43,088 nucleotides of DNA from Caulobacter sp. (GCA_021741355.1 JAIOXZ010000030.1:1-43088), one strand, 5' to 3'. Numbered from the stretch's first letter, positions 6,985 to 16,053 are shown. Made by a program: numbers and translations. Notes: generated from the sequence alone by a model not told the origin.

Positions 6985-8556
6985 ATGACCCTACTCGCCG
7001 GTATCCAGTCCGTGGCCGACGTGACCCGTGTTCAGGCCCGCTTGCGGCCCAACGCGGAGGCCATCTGGTTCGAGGGGCGGGTGACCACCTTCGGCGAGTT
7101 GGACCGCGCCTCGAACCAGTGCGCCCAGGCGCTGCTGGCCCAGGGGCTCAAGCCCGGCGACCGGGTCGGCGTGCTGGCCAAGAACATCGACGACTTCTTC
7201 GTGCTCTGGTTCGGCTGCATCAAGGCGCGGGTGACCCTGGCGCCGGTCAACTGGCGGCTGGCCCCGCCGGAGATCGCCTTCATCCTCAAGGACGCCGGAG
7301 CCAGGCTGCTCGTCGTCGGCGAGGATCTGGGCGGCGTGGTCGACATGATCATCAGCGACCTGCCGGACATCAAGGGACTGGTGCAGTTCGAGCCCGGCCA
7401 CCCGCGCTGGCCGGCCTTCCGCGCCTGGATCGGCAGCCACGACGCGAGTGACCCCAACCTCGCTATCCAGCCGGACGACGACGTGATCCAGCTCTACACC
7501 TCGGGCACGACCGGCCTGCCCAAGGGCGTGCAGCTGACCCAGACCAACTTCCTCACCCTGTTCGCCCTGGCGCTGGAGGCCGGCTGGGCGAAGTACGAGG
7601 CGGAGAAGACCAATCTGGTGGTCATGCCGCTGTTCCACGTGGCGGGCACCAACTGTGGCCTGCTGGCGCTGCTGCAGGGGGTGCGCAACATCCTGACCCG
7701 CGAGGTGAACCCCGTGGAGATCATCGCCCGGCTGCAGGACAAGCAGGTTGCCTACGCCTTCCTGGCCCCGACGATCATCAACATGCTGCTGCAGACGCCG
7801 GGCGTGGAGACCGCCGACTTCAGCAAGCTGGAGCGCATCTTCTACGGCGCCTCGCCGATCTCGGAGTCGGTGCTGCGCCAGGCCCAGGACCGGTTCGGCT
7901 GCGACTTCACCCAGCTCTACGGCCTGACCGAGACGATCGGCGGCGCCACCTATCTGCCGCCCGAGGACCACACGCCCGAGCGGGACAAGCTGCGCTCGTG
8001 CGGCAAGCCCTGGCCTGGATTCGAGGTCCGGGTGCTGACCCCGACCGGCGAGGCGGGCAAGCCAGGCGAGGTGGGCGAGATCCAGATTCGCGCCAAGGGG
8101 GTCATGAAGGGCTACTGGAACCGGCCCGAGGCGACGACCGAGGCCATCTGCCCGCAGGGCTGGTTCTCCAGCGGCGACGCCGGCTATTTCGATGACGAGG
8201 GCTACCTCTACATCTACGACCGGGTGAAGGACATGATCGTCAGCGGCGGCGAGAACGTCTATCCGGCCGAGGTCGAGAACGCCCTGTTCAGCCACCCCGC
8301 CGTCGCCGACGCCGCCGTGATCGGGGTGCCGGACGACAAGTGGGGCGAGGCGGTCAAGGGCATCGTCGTCCTCAAGCCCGGCGCCACCGCCACCCCCGAC
8401 GAGATCATCGCCCACGCCCGCACCCAGATCGCCGCCTACAAGGCCCCCAAATCCATCGACTTCATCACGGCGCTTCCGAGGAACCCGTCCGGCAAGGTGC
8501 TCCGGCGGGAGCTCAGGGCGCCGTTCTGGGAGGGGCGGGAGCGGCTGGTGGGATAG
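6985..8556 (+). CDS. Acyl-CoA synthetase (AMP-binding, FadD-like)
   Basis: This 523-residue ATP-dependent ligase forms an acyl-adenylate and then an acyl-CoA. The phosphate-binding motif YTSGTTGLPKG spans residues 171-181, YGLTET spans 312-317, GDAGYFDDEGYLYIYDR is the hinge region and NPSGKVLRREL carries the catalytic Lys504. GAGGAAA lies 4 bases before the ATG. It resembles class I fatty-acyl or branched/alicyclic acyl ligases; the chain length or ring preference is not readable. It follows an aldehyde dehydrogenase on the same strand, so aldehyde to acid to acyl-CoA is a reasonable route. A convergent toxin gene ends 4 bases beyond its stop. Confidence 0.93.
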   Translation: MTLLAGIQSVADVTRVQARLRPNAEAIWFEGRVTTFGELDRASNQCAQALLAQGLKPGDRVGVLAKNIDDFFVLWFGCIKARVTLAPVNWRLAPPEIAFILKDAGARLLVVGEDLGGVVDMIISDLPDIKGLVQFEPGHPRWPAFRAWIGSHDASDPNLAIQPDDDVIQLYTSGTTGLPKGVQLTQTNFLTLFALALEAGWAKYEAEKTNLVVMPLFHVAGTNCGLLALLQGVRNILTREVNPVEIIARLQDKQVAYAFLAPTIINMLLQTPGVETADFSKLERIFYGASPISESVLRQAQDRFGCDFTQLYGLTETIGGATYLPPEDHTPERDKLRSCGKPWPGFEVRVLTPTGEAGKPGEVGEIQIRAKGVMKGYWNRPEATTEAICPQGWFSSGDAGYFDDEGYLYIYDRVKDMIVSGGENVYPAEVENALFSHPAVADAAVIGVPDDKWGEAVKGIVVLKPGATATPDEIIAHARTQIAAYKAPKSIDFITALPRNPSGKVLRRELRAPFWEGRERLVG

Positions 8557-8559
8557 GGC

Positions 8560-8832
8560 TCACTCTGGCCGCCGCGCGGCATGCCGGACTTCAAGGATTC
8601 TGACCACCTCCGCCTTCACCCTGTAGCGGATCAGGTAGGGGCGGACGTGGGTCAACTCGCGTCGCCCGCTGCCGATTGGCCGGCCGCGAGCAGGCAGAAT
8701 CGCCAACGAATCTGACGCCGCAAGCAGCTTCAGGAAGGTTCGTCGCGCCGCGTGAGGGTTATCCTTGGCGATGTAGGTTCTGATCGCACGTAGTTGCCGA
8801 AGCGCCTCGCGGGTCCAGATTACTTCAGCCAC
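8560..8832 (-). CDS. parE: RelE/ParE-family toxin
   Basis: This 90-residue protein has the ParE fold pattern: an initial strand EVIWTREAL, helix pair LRQLRAIRTYIAKDNPHAARR, then LAILPARGRPIGSGRREL, VRPYLIRYRVKAEVVRILEVRHAARR. The conserved R-x-Y-x-I-x-Y-R core and final H-A-x-R are present. ParE toxins poison DNA gyrase, whereas RelE toxins cleave mRNA; the sequence favours ParE because RelE catalytic residues are not obvious. The start chosen is the GTG at 8832, which overlaps the antitoxin gene by 13 bases. An ATG at 8880 would overlap the antitoxin by 61 bases and add residues unlike the family. Its gene converges on the acyl-CoA synthetase with a 3-base gap. Confidence 0.85.
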   Translation of the reverse strand: MAEVIWTREALRQLRAIRTYIAKDNPHAARRTFLKLLAASDSLAILPARGRPIGSGRRELTHVRPYLIRYRVKAEVVRILEVRHAARRPE

Positions 8833-9011
8833 GACTCGGGCATCGGGAATTCGTCTTGCGTACCCACAGCCAAAAGCCACTTTCGGACTTCAGAGTGCGT
8901 CACGACCCGGTCAGCCGCGACATCCGCGTCGGCGGCGGCCGAGCGTTCGTCATAGTCTGCATCGAACGCGGCGGGCGCTTCTTCGAAGCCCGGGGACTTT
9001 TCATCGCTCAT
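8820..9011 (-). CDS. Antitoxin partner of the ParE toxin
   Basis: This is a 63-residue acidic protein directly upstream of and overlapping the toxin. The C-terminal half reads DVAADRVVTHSEVRKWL and then GTQDEFPMPESW, which is the pattern of the short antitoxins paired with RelE/ParE toxins in alphaproteobacteria (A-D-x-D-V-A-x-G-R-V-V-x-H-x-x-V-x-x-W-L). No ribbon-helix-helix is obvious, so autoregulation may be weak or use the N-terminal part. The N-terminus is Asp/Glu/Ala-rich. The ATG at 9011 was chosen; a TTG six bases upstream is an alternative. Confidence 0.75.
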   Translation of the reverse strand: MSDEKSPGFEEAPAAFDADYDERSAAADADVAADRVVTHSEVRKWLLAVGTQDEFPMPESWLK

Positions 9012-9153
9012 AGCCAAAGCTTATCACGTCCCCTGACATATTCAAGCGCATCAGACTATAAAGCGCGTCAGGGTTGTGTAAGCGCGACCATCCATTGACC
9101 CTTGCCTGCCCCGACGTCGCCCGTGATGGTTTCGGGACAAACGGGGAAACGCC

Positions 9154-10119
9154 ATGACAGACTTCACCACCATCCCGACCAACGGGATCAATCTGCGCGC
9201 GGTCGTGCAGGGCGCCGGGCCGCTGGTGGTGCTGGTCCACGGGTTTCCGGAGAGCTGGTACAGCTGGCGTCACCAGATTGCGCCGATCGCCGCCGCCGGC
9301 TTCACCGTCTGCGCCATCGACGTGCGCGGCTACGGCGGCTCGGACAAGCCCGGTCGGGTCGAGGACTACAGCCTCCAGCAGATCACCGCAGACGTCGCCG
9401 GGGTGATCGAGCATCTGTCGCCGAACGAGAAGGCTGTCCTCATTGGTCACGACTGGGGCGCGCCGATCGTCTGGAACACGGCCCTGACGCGGCCGGACCG
9501 GGTGCGGGCGGTGGCCGGGCTGTCGGTGCCCTACACCGGCGTGCCGGCGGTGCAGTTCATGGACGTGATCAAGGCCGCCTTCACCGACCGCGGCCGGTTC
9601 TTCTACCAGGTCTATTTCCAGGACGTCGGCCCGGCCGAGGCGGAACTGGGCAGCGATCCGCGCGCGGCGATCCGCAAGTTCTACTACGCCATCAGCGGCG
9701 ACGCGCCGGACGGAACCTGGCCGGTCGACAAGCCGCACGGCGAGCGGCTGCTGGACCGTCTGCCCGACCCCGATCCCTTCCCGGCCTGGCTGACGCCTGA
9801 GGATGAGGACTATTTCACCGCCGAATTCCACCGCTCCGGCTTCTTCGGGCCGCTCAGCCGCTACCGCAATCACCAGCGGGACTTCGACTGGCTGCAGCAG
9901 TTCAAGGACCGCAGGATCGAGCAGCCCAGCTTCTTCATCGGCGGCGACCGCGACCTGGTGCTGAAGATGATCCCGGGCGTGAACCCGCTCGACTTCATGA
10001 AGCCCCACCTGCCGAACCTGCAGGGCGCCCACGTCCTGCCGGGCATCGGCCACTGGACCCAGCAGGAGGCGCCGGAAGCGGTGACCGACCTGCTGCTGGG
10101 GTGGCTGAAGGGGCTGTGA
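9154..10119 (+). CDS. Alpha/beta-hydrolase, epoxide hydrolase-like
   Basis: This 321-residue hydrolase has the epoxide-hydrolase set. HGFPESW (29-35) supplies the oxyanion region, Asp100 in GHDWGA is the nucleophile, Tyr154 and Tyr237 are candidates for the ring-opening tyrosines in the cap, and His300 in GIGHW is the base with Asp265 or Asp267 as the charge relay. Such enzymes add water to an epoxide to give a diol. Haloalkane dehalogenases share the fold but lack the two tyrosines. No signal peptide is present. A family-B palindromic repeat follows immediately. The upstream gap contains no strong regulatory motif that I can name. Confidence 0.9.
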   Translation: MTDFTTIPTNGINLRAVVQGAGPLVVLVHGFPESWYSWRHQIAPIAAAGFTVCAIDVRGYGGSDKPGRVEDYSLQQITADVAGVIEHLSPNEKAVLIGHDWGAPIVWNTALTRPDRVRAVAGLSVPYTGVPAVQFMDVIKAAFTDRGRFFYQVYFQDVGPAEAELGSDPRAAIRKFYYAISGDAPDGTWPVDKPHGERLLDRLPDPDPFPAWLTPEDEDYFTAEFHRSGFFGPLSRYRNHQRDFDWLQQFKDRRIEQPSFFIGGDRDLVLKMIPGVNPLDFMKPHLPNLQGAHVLPGIGHWTQQEAPEAVTDLLLGWLKGL

Positions 10120-10124
10120 GGTCG

Positions 10125-10235
10125 TGCGTGGTTCGAGACGCGGCTGCGCCGCTCCTCACCCTGACGAATGTCTGTGAAGCCCACCCCTCCACGTCATCCT
10201 GAGGAGCGAGCCTCAAGCGAGCGTCTCGAAGGACC
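10125..10235 (+). repeat. Palindromic intergenic repeat, family B, copy 2
   Basis: The element begins TGCGTGGTTCGAGACGC and ends GCGTCTCGAAGGAC, with GTCATCCTGAGGAGCGAG in the right half. The central loop differs from copy 1 (TCTGTGAAGCCCACCCC). It starts 5 bases after the epoxide hydrolase stop. Confidence 0.85.
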
Positions 10236-10311
10236 AACCCCCTGTTTGACTCCCCTAGGGTCAGGAATAGTCTCAAGGGAACAACGATAACAAACGCTCC
10301 AGGAAACGCTC

Positions 10312-12189
10312 ATGACCCCCGCTGACGGTGCGGCCACGGCTGCCGCGGCTCCCGCCAAGCCCGCTTTCAAACCGTTGCCCCAGAAGGGGCCGGACGTGTC
10401 GGTCGAGCGCCGCGCCGACGGGTCGGTGCTGATCTGGTCGAACCATGCGCCGGGCGAGGGGCCCCGCTCGATCGCCCATCTCCTGAAGGACAAGGCGCAG
10501 GCGCACCCTGACCGCCCCTGGATGAAGCAGCGCGAACCGGGCCACGGCCCCTGGCGCCAGATCACCTACGGCGAGGCGCTGAAGGCCGCCGAGGGCATCG
10601 CCCAGTGGCTGCTGGACCACGGCCTGACCGGCGCCGACAGCGTCATGGTGCTGTCGTCCAACTCGATCGAGCACGCGCTGGTGACCGTCGGCTGCTACAC
10701 CGCCGGCGTGCCGGTGGCGCCGATCAGCCCGGCCTACAGCCTGATCTCCAGCGACCATGGCAAGCTCAAGCACTGCGCGGCCGTGGTGAAGCCGCGCGTG
10801 GTCTTCGCCCAGTCCGGCGATATGTTCCAGAACGCCTTCAACACGCTGAAGGCGGCCATGCCGAACCTGGTTTTCGTCACGGCGGACGGGACGGGCGAGG
10901 GCGCCATCCCGCTGTCGGACCTGACCGGCACGACGTCGACGGCGGCGGTCGAGGTCGCGCGCGAAACCCTCGGCCATGCGACGGTGGCCAAGTACCTGTT
11001 CACCTCCGGCTCGACCGGCATGCCCAAGGGCGTGCCCCAGACCTTCGGCATGATGGCGGCGACCATCGCCGGCGGCGAGGGGCTGCGCGCCGAGGACGCG
11101 GATCCGGACGTCATCCCCCAGAGCCTCGAATGGATGCCCTGGAGTCATATCAGCGCCGGCAACATCGGCTTCAACGGCGTGCTCTGGTCCGGCGGCACGG
11201 TGCACCTCGACGAGGGCAAGCCGATTCCCGGCATGTTCGATACGACGATCAAGAACCTCTACGAGGTCTCGCCGATCGTGTTCGGCTCGGCCCCGATCGC
11301 CTTCGGCATGCTGGCCGAGGCGATGGAGCGCGACCCGGTGCTGCGCGCGTCCTTCTTCAAGAACCTGCGCTACATGGGCTATGGCGGCGCGACGCTGTCG
11401 AACGACGTCAATGACCGGCTGCAGGCCCTGGCCGTGGCCGAGACTGGCCATCGCATCCCGCTGACCACGATGTACGGCGCGACGGAGACCCAGGGCGTCA
11501 CGGTCACCCACTGGGCCACCGAGCGGGTCGGCCTGGTCGGCCTGCCGGTGCCGGGCGTGACCATCAAGCTGGTGCCGAACGGGACCAAGATGGAGGTCCG
11601 GGTCAAGGGTCCCACCGTCACCACCGGCTATCACGACGATCCGGAAAAGACCGCCGCCGCCTTCGACGAGGAGGGCTTCTACAAGCTCGGCGACGCGGCG
11701 AAATTCGTCGACGACAATGACCCCTCGCAGGGCATGATCTTCGACGGTCGGGTGACCGAGGACTTCAAGCTCGACAGCGGCACCTGGGTCAGCGTCGGCA
11801 CCCTGCGCCCCGATCTGGTCGGCGCGGCCAGCCCCTATGTCATGGACGCGGTGATCGCCGGCCAGGACAAGCCGTTCATCGGCGCGCTGTTCTGGCCGTC
11901 GATGGCCGGCATGCAGGCGCTCGCCGCCGACAGCGGTCCCGGAACGCCGATCGAAAAGCTGGCGGCGATCATCAGGGAGCGCCTCGCGGCGTTCAACGCG
12001 ACGGCGGGGGGCTCCTCCCGCCGGGTCGGCAAGTTCGTGATCATGACCGAGCCGCCGTCGATCGACGCCGGCGAAATCACCGACAAGGGCTACGTCAACC
12101 AGCGGGCGACGCTGGAACGCCGCGACGCCCTGGTCCAGGCTCTCTACGCCACGCCGGCCGGCGACGGCGTCATCACCGTTCAGGATTGA
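10312..12189 (+). CDS. Feruloyl-CoA synthase-like acyl-CoA ligase
   Basis: This 625-residue AMP-forming ligase resembles feruloyl-CoA synthases, which activate hydroxycinnamates or related aromatic acids. The phosphate loop YLFTSGSTGMPKG covers 228-240, YGATETQ is at 388-394, and GEITDKGYVNQR near the C-terminus carries the putative catalytic Lys592 in the DKG context typical of this family. The sequence SLEWMPWSHISAGN is also characteristic. The partner usually expected, enoyl-CoA hydratase/aldolase, is not in the window, so the true substrate may be another aromatic or alicyclic acid. An HSL-type esterase gene begins 4 bases after the stop, strongly suggesting an operon in which ester cleavage feeds the ligase. 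Confidence 0.88.
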   Translation: MTPADGAATAAAAPAKPAFKPLPQKGPDVSVERRADGSVLIWSNHAPGEGPRSIAHLLKDKAQAHPDRPWMKQREPGHGPWRQITYGEALKAAEGIAQWLLDHGLTGADSVMVLSSNSIEHALVTVGCYTAGVPVAPISPAYSLISSDHGKLKHCAAVVKPRVVFAQSGDMFQNAFNTLKAAMPNLVFVTADGTGEGAIPLSDLTGTTSTAAVEVARETLGHATVAKYLFTSGSTGMPKGVPQTFGMMAATIAGGEGLRAEDADPDVIPQSLEWMPWSHISAGNIGFNGVLWSGGTVHLDEGKPIPGMFDTTIKNLYEVSPIVFGSAPIAFGMLAEAMERDPVLRASFFKNLRYMGYGGATLSNDVNDRLQALAVAETGHRIPLTTMYGATETQGVTVTHWATERVGLVGLPVPGVTIKLVPNGTKMEVRVKGPTVTTGYHDDPEKTAAAFDEEGFYKLGDAAKFVDDNDPSQGMIFDGRVTEDFKLDSGTWVSVGTLRPDLVGAASPYVMDAVIAGQDKPFIGALFWPSMAGMQALAADSGPGTPIEKLAAIIRERLAAFNATAGGSSRRVGKFVIMTEPPSIDAGEITDKGYVNQRATLERRDALVQALYATPAGDGVITVQD

Positions 12190-12193
12190 CCCC

Positions 12194-13123
12194 ATGCTCG
12201 ATCAAGCTTTCCGCGCGATGCTCGACGCCGCCGCGGCGATCCAGATGCCGCCGCTGTCCCAGCTGCCCGCCGATATGGTCCGCGCCGGCTACATCGCCCA
12301 GCGTTCGGGCCTCGACATGGGGGCGCCGAAGGATCTCGATGTCCGCAATCTCGAGGTCGCCGGCGCCGACGGCCCGCTGAAGGCGCGCCTCTACAAGCCG
12401 CAGGGCGCGACGGGCGCGGGGCCGGGGTTGGTCTATTTCCACGGCGGCGGCTTCGTCATCGGCAACCTCGACACCCACGACGACTTCCTGCGCCGGCTGT
12501 GCAAGGCCTCGGGCGTGCGGGTGCTGTCGGTGGACTATCGCCTCGCGCCCGAGCACCCGTTCCCGGCGGCCCACGACGACGCGCTCGCCGCGACCCGCTG
12601 GGCGTTCGACCATGCCGCCGAGATCGGCTTCGACCCGGCCCGCATCGCGGTCGGCGGCGACTCCGCCGGCGGCAACCTGTCGGCCTGCATGGCGCTGGAA
12701 ATGCGCGGCGACGCCGGCCGCAAGCTGGCCTTCCAGCTGCTGCTTTATCCGGCCACGGCCATGACGCTCGACACGCCCTCGCGCCGCGCGCTCGCTACCG
12801 GCTACGTCCTGACGGCCGAGGTGATGGAGTGGTTCGGCAACCACTACGGCGCGGGCGCGCATCCGGATGCGAAACGCGCCGAGCCGGTCAACGCCAAGGA
12901 CCTCGCGGGCCTGCCGCCGGCCCTGGTGGTCACCGCCGGCTTCGATCCGCTGAAGGACGAGGGCAAGGCCTACGCCGAGGCGCTGAACAAGGCCGGCGGA
13001 ACGGCCCGGCACATCGAGTACCCGACCTTCGTCCATGACTTCTACACCCTGTCCGCCATCTGCCCCGGCGTCGTCCCGGCCATCGAGGAAACAGCGGCGG
13101 CCTTGAAGGCGGCGCTGGGGTGA
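12194..13123 (+). CDS. Alpha/beta-hydrolase, HSL-family esterase
   Basis: This is a 309-residue esterase of the hormone-sensitive-lipase group (family IV). HGGGF (83-87) is the oxyanion motif, Ser157 in GDSAGG is the nucleophile, Asp251 in DPLKDEG and His281 in VHDFY complete the triad. YRLAPEHPFPAA is typical. These enzymes hydrolyse esters of small or medium acyl groups in the cytoplasm. The gene is 4 bases behind the feruloyl-CoA-synthase-like ligase, so it may release the acid that the ligase uses. A family-B repeat begins 1 base after the stop. Confidence 0.92.
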   Translation: MLDQAFRAMLDAAAAIQMPPLSQLPADMVRAGYIAQRSGLDMGAPKDLDVRNLEVAGADGPLKARLYKPQGATGAGPGLVYFHGGGFVIGNLDTHDDFLRRLCKASGVRVLSVDYRLAPEHPFPAAHDDALAATRWAFDHAAEIGFDPARIAVGGDSAGGNLSACMALEMRGDAGRKLAFQLLLYPATAMTLDTPSRRALATGYVLTAEVMEWFGNHYGAGAHPDAKRAEPVNAKDLAGLPPALVVTAGFDPLKDEGKAYAEALNKAGGTARHIEYPTFVHDFYTLSAICPGVVPAIEETAAALKAALG

Positions 13124-13124
13124 T

Positions 13125-13244
13125 TGCGTGGTTCGAGACGCGGGCCTGAGGGCCCGCTCCTCACCATGACGAACAGGCATGACGCCCAACCCGCTGCGTC
13201 ATCCTGAGGAGCGATCCCTCAGGATCGCGTCTCGAAGGACGCAC
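13125..13244 (+). repeat. Palindromic intergenic repeat, family B, copy 3
   Basis: Outer arms GTGGTTCGAGACGC and GCGTCTCGAAGGAC and inner arms GCTCCTCACCATGACGA and GTCATCCTGAGGAGC match copies 1 and 2. It lies between the convergent esterase and TonB receptor genes. Confidence 0.85.
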
Positions 13245-13265
13245 AACGTCCCTGAAACCAAAGAA

Positions 13266-13295
13266 AAGGGCGGCCCGGGTTTCCCCGAGCCGCCC
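13266..13295. terminator. Bidirectional hairpin between convergent genes
   Basis: AAGGGCGGC pairs with GCCGCCCTT around a short C/G/T loop, with A-rich sequence before and TTCGCTATTT after. It stands between the esterase (plus) and the TonB receptor (minus) and could end both transcripts. Confidence 0.7.
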
Positions 13296-13323
13296 TTCGC
13301 TATTTCAGCGATGTCTGCGAGGG

Positions 13324-15867
13324 CTAGAACTTGCCGCGCAGAGTCACGCCCACCGTCCGGGGCGCGCCCAGGAAGGTGTCGTAGGTCGAGATGTTGTCGT
13401 CGGCCGCGAGGCTGTACGGGTTGGACGTGTCCACCTGGAACGGGCCGTTGAAGGCCACCTGCAGGTAGTCCTGGTCGAACAGGTTGTTCGACCACAGTTC
13501 GACCGTCCAGCGCTCGTCCGTCGAGCCGATGCCGACGCGCGCGTTCACCAGGGTGAAGCCTTCCTGTTCCTTGACGGGGTGCAGGTCGGAACCGGTGTTG
13601 TAGCGCGAGGAGTACTTGGCCGAGATGTTGGTGCGGAACACCAGCGACTCGGTCAGGTCACGCTCGTAGGTCGCCGCCACGGACGAGGACCAGCGCGGCG
13701 CGAACGCGGCCTGGGCGCCCGGCAGGCGGAACACGCCGTTGAAGCGGGTCGGGTCGCTGAGGTCAGCAGCCGTGAACTCGCCGAACTGGGTCTCGGCGTA
13801 GGTCACGCCGCCCTGCAGGGCCAGGCCGTCGACCGGGGTGAACCAGACGAAGTCGGCGTCGACGCCCTTGGACGTCAGCTCGGGGATCGACTCGACGATG
13901 AAGGCCGTGCCGACGAAGGTGTTCAGCTGGAAGTCGGTGAACTCCTGGTAGAAGACGGTCGCGTTCAGCAGCAGCGAGTTGTTGAGCCACTTGGTCTTCA
14001 CGCCGAGCTCGTAGGAGTCCGCGAACTCCGGAGCGAAGCTGGTGTCGTTCAGGACCGCGAAGTCCAGGCAGCCGGTCGCCACGGCGCAGTTGACCGCCGT
14101 GTTGTAAGGCAGCGGCGACCCGAGCGGGGTGATCCGGCCGCGGCTCGAACGGTCAAGGTTGAAGCCGCCCGACTTGTAGCCCCGCGCGAACGACGCGTAG
14201 GTCATGATGTCGTCCGAGATCTTGTACGACAGCTTGACGGTGCCGGTCAGTTCTTCCTCGGCGCTGTTCTGCTTGAACGTGCCGAGCCCGTCGAAGTCGT
14301 TGTTCTGGGCGTTGAGGCACAGACCGCCGACGATCGAACGCGCGCCGGCGACGCCGACGGCGCCCACGAACGCGCCGTAGAAGTTCTCCGCCTGGTCGCA
14401 CGAGGCGCCGGTGGTGGAGTAGCGCGTGATCAGCGTCTTTTCGCTGCTCGAGAAGCGCAGGCCCATCGTCAGCTTCAGCGCGTCCGTGACCGACCAGGTG
14501 TTGTCGGTGAACAGGGCGAACGTGGTGTCGGTCTGGTCGTAGCGGTCATCCGAACCGTTGCCGGCCTGGTGAACCGTGCCGGGGAGCAGGCCGATCAGGC
14601 CAGGCGCGCCGCCCAGAACGCGGGTGTCGAAGTAGGCGTAGAAGTCCGAGCCGTAGTTCAGCACCGAACGGGATTCGAGGTCTTCCTTGGCGTAGAAGGC
14701 GCCGACCAGCCAGTCGAAGCGCTCGGTCGTGCCGGCCAGGCGGACCTCCTGCGAGAACTGGCCGAACTCGGTGAAGTTCGAGCCGTCGTTCGGACGATAG
14801 GCGATGTCCGCGCCGGTGAAGTCAGAGTCCTGACCGGTCTCGGCCCGCCAGTTGCGCCAGGCGGTGATCGAGGTCAGCGTGACATCGTCATTGATGTCCC
14901 AGTCGGCCTGGAGCGAGAAGCCCGTGTCGACGATGTTCTGGCCGGTGTCGCGGTTGGCGTAGGCCTCACGTTCAAACGGCGACTCCGAGACGTCGATCGA
15001 GCCGGGACGCACCTGGTTGACGAAGGCCGCGCGCGAGTTGGCGGCGTTGCCGACCTGAAGCTGGGTGGCCAGGCAGCAGGATTCGTCACGCGACGTGTAG
15101 TCGCCGATGATCCGGACGGTCAGGGAGTCGGTGGGAACCGCGAGCAGCTGGCCGCGGATGGTCCAGAAGTCCTGGGTCACATCATCGTCCTGCGAGCGCG
15201 GGCCGCCCGAACCGGTGACGACGTCGAGGTAGCCGTCGCGCTTGCGCGTGGCGAAGAACAGGCGGCCGGCGACGCTGTCGTCCGCGAAGATCGGGCCGGT
15301 GACCGAGCCGGACACGCCCTGCGCGCCGTAGTCGCCGACGGTGACTTCACCCTGGGCGCCGAAGTTGAACGACGGGGCGACCGACAGGATGTTGATGACG
15401 CCGGCCGAGGTGTTCTTGCCGAACAGCGTGCCCTGCGGGCCCTTCAGCACTTCAACGCGCTGCAGTTCGCCGAGGTCGCCGAACGAGACGCCGTTGCGCG
15501 GGCGATAGACGCCGTCGATCACGACGCCGACCGAGGATTCCAGGCCGGGATTGTCGCCGACGGTGCCGACGCCGCGGATGCGGGCGGTGGTGACGGTTTC
15601 GTTCGAGGTCGAGGTGACGGTGAGGCCCGGGGTCAGGATCGTCAGATCCTTGATGTCCTTGACGCCCGCGTCCTGCATCAGCTGGCCGCTGACAGCGGTC
15701 ACCACGACCGGCACGTCCTGGAGGCTCTGCTCACGCTTGGTGGCGGTGACGATGATGGCGTCGACGGTCGAGGCGTCTTCAGCCTCCTGGGCGTAGGCGG
15801 CGCCAGAGATGACCGCCGAGAGCACGGCGGCCGAAGCCGACGCGCGAAGCAACTGTGAAAAGCGCAT
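13324..15867 (-). CDS. TonB-dependent outer-membrane receptor
   Basis: This is an 847-residue receptor. A signal peptide runs to about residue 26 (AAYA, then QEAEDAS), followed by a probable TonB box around DAIIVTATKREQ, a plug domain (DVPVVVTAVSG, then RIRGVG, VEVLKGPQGTLFGKN) and a beta-barrel of about 650 residues that ends in an aromatic residue (LRGKF). The receptor imports a substrate across the outer membrane using proton-motive force delivered by TonB. The plug resembles the receptors that Caulobacterales and Sphingomonadales use for carbohydrates, aromatics or lipids rather than classical siderophore receptors, but the ligand is unknown. A CC pair in an early barrel loop (DESCCLATQ) may form a disulfide. 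AGGACAGGAA precedes the ATG. Confidence 0.93.
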   Translation of the reverse strand: MRFSQLLRASASAAVLSAVISGAAYAQEAEDASTVDAIIVTATKREQSLQDVPVVVTAVSGQLMQDAGVKDIKDLTILTPGLTVTSTSNETVTTARIRGVGTVGDNPGLESSVGVVIDGVYRPRNGVSFGDLGELQRVEVLKGPQGTLFGKNTSAGVINILSVAPSFNFGAQGEVTVGDYGAQGVSGSVTGPIFADDSVAGRLFFATRKRDGYLDVVTGSGGPRSQDDDVTQDFWTIRGQLLAVPTDSLTVRIIGDYTSRDESCCLATQLQVGNAANSRAAFVNQVRPGSIDVSESPFEREAYANRDTGQNIVDTGFSLQADWDINDDVTLTSITAWRNWRAETGQDSDFTGADIAYRPNDGSNFTEFGQFSQEVRLAGTTERFDWLVGAFYAKEDLESRSVLNYGSDFYAYFDTRVLGGAPGLIGLLPGTVHQAGNGSDDRYDQTDTTFALFTDNTWSVTDALKLTMGLRFSSSEKTLITRYSTTGASCDQAENFYGAFVGAVGVAGARSIVGGLCLNAQNNDFDGLGTFKQNSAEEELTGTVKLSYKISDDIMTYASFARGYKSGGFNLDRSSRGRITPLGSPLPYNTAVNCAVATGCLDFAVLNDTSFAPEFADSYELGVKTKWLNNSLLLNATVFYQEFTDFQLNTFVGTAFIVESIPELTSKGVDADFVWFTPVDGLALQGGVTYAETQFGEFTAADLSDPTRFNGVFRLPGAQAAFAPRWSSSVAATYERDLTESLVFRTNISAKYSSRYNTGSDLHPVKEQEGFTLVNARVGIGSTDERWTVELWSNNLFDQDYLQVAFNGPFQVDTSNPYSLAADDNISTYDTFLGAPRTVGVTLRGKF

Positions 15868-16053
15868 TTCCTGTCCTGAAGTTTTTGGCGCGCTCGGGGA
15901 GGAGCAGCGCGATTACTGACACTTGAGAGCCTGACGGCCCCGTCAAAGTTGACGGCGATCACCTACGGTGTGTGGTGAAACCTGCGCAAGCGTCAATCCC
16001 TTACAGATAAGGGGAAATGCCAGTTTCGTGTCGCTTATGTAACAGCACGGGTG

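Noticed and set aside
10273..12195. 640-residue open frame opposite the feruloyl-CoA-synthase-like gene
   Set aside because: Antisense composition (Arg/His/Asp/Gly/Val) and overlaps a complete ligase with the adenylation motifs.
6752..13244. A CRISPR-like array made of the family-B repeats
   Set aside because: The copies are about 3 kb apart with genes between them, not short spaced repeats; each is a long palindrome.
13579..15858. 759-residue open frame on the plus strand opposite the TonB receptor
   Set aside because: Arg/Glu/Gly/Val-biased antisense composition and no family resemblance; the minus-strand receptor has signal peptide, plug and barrel.
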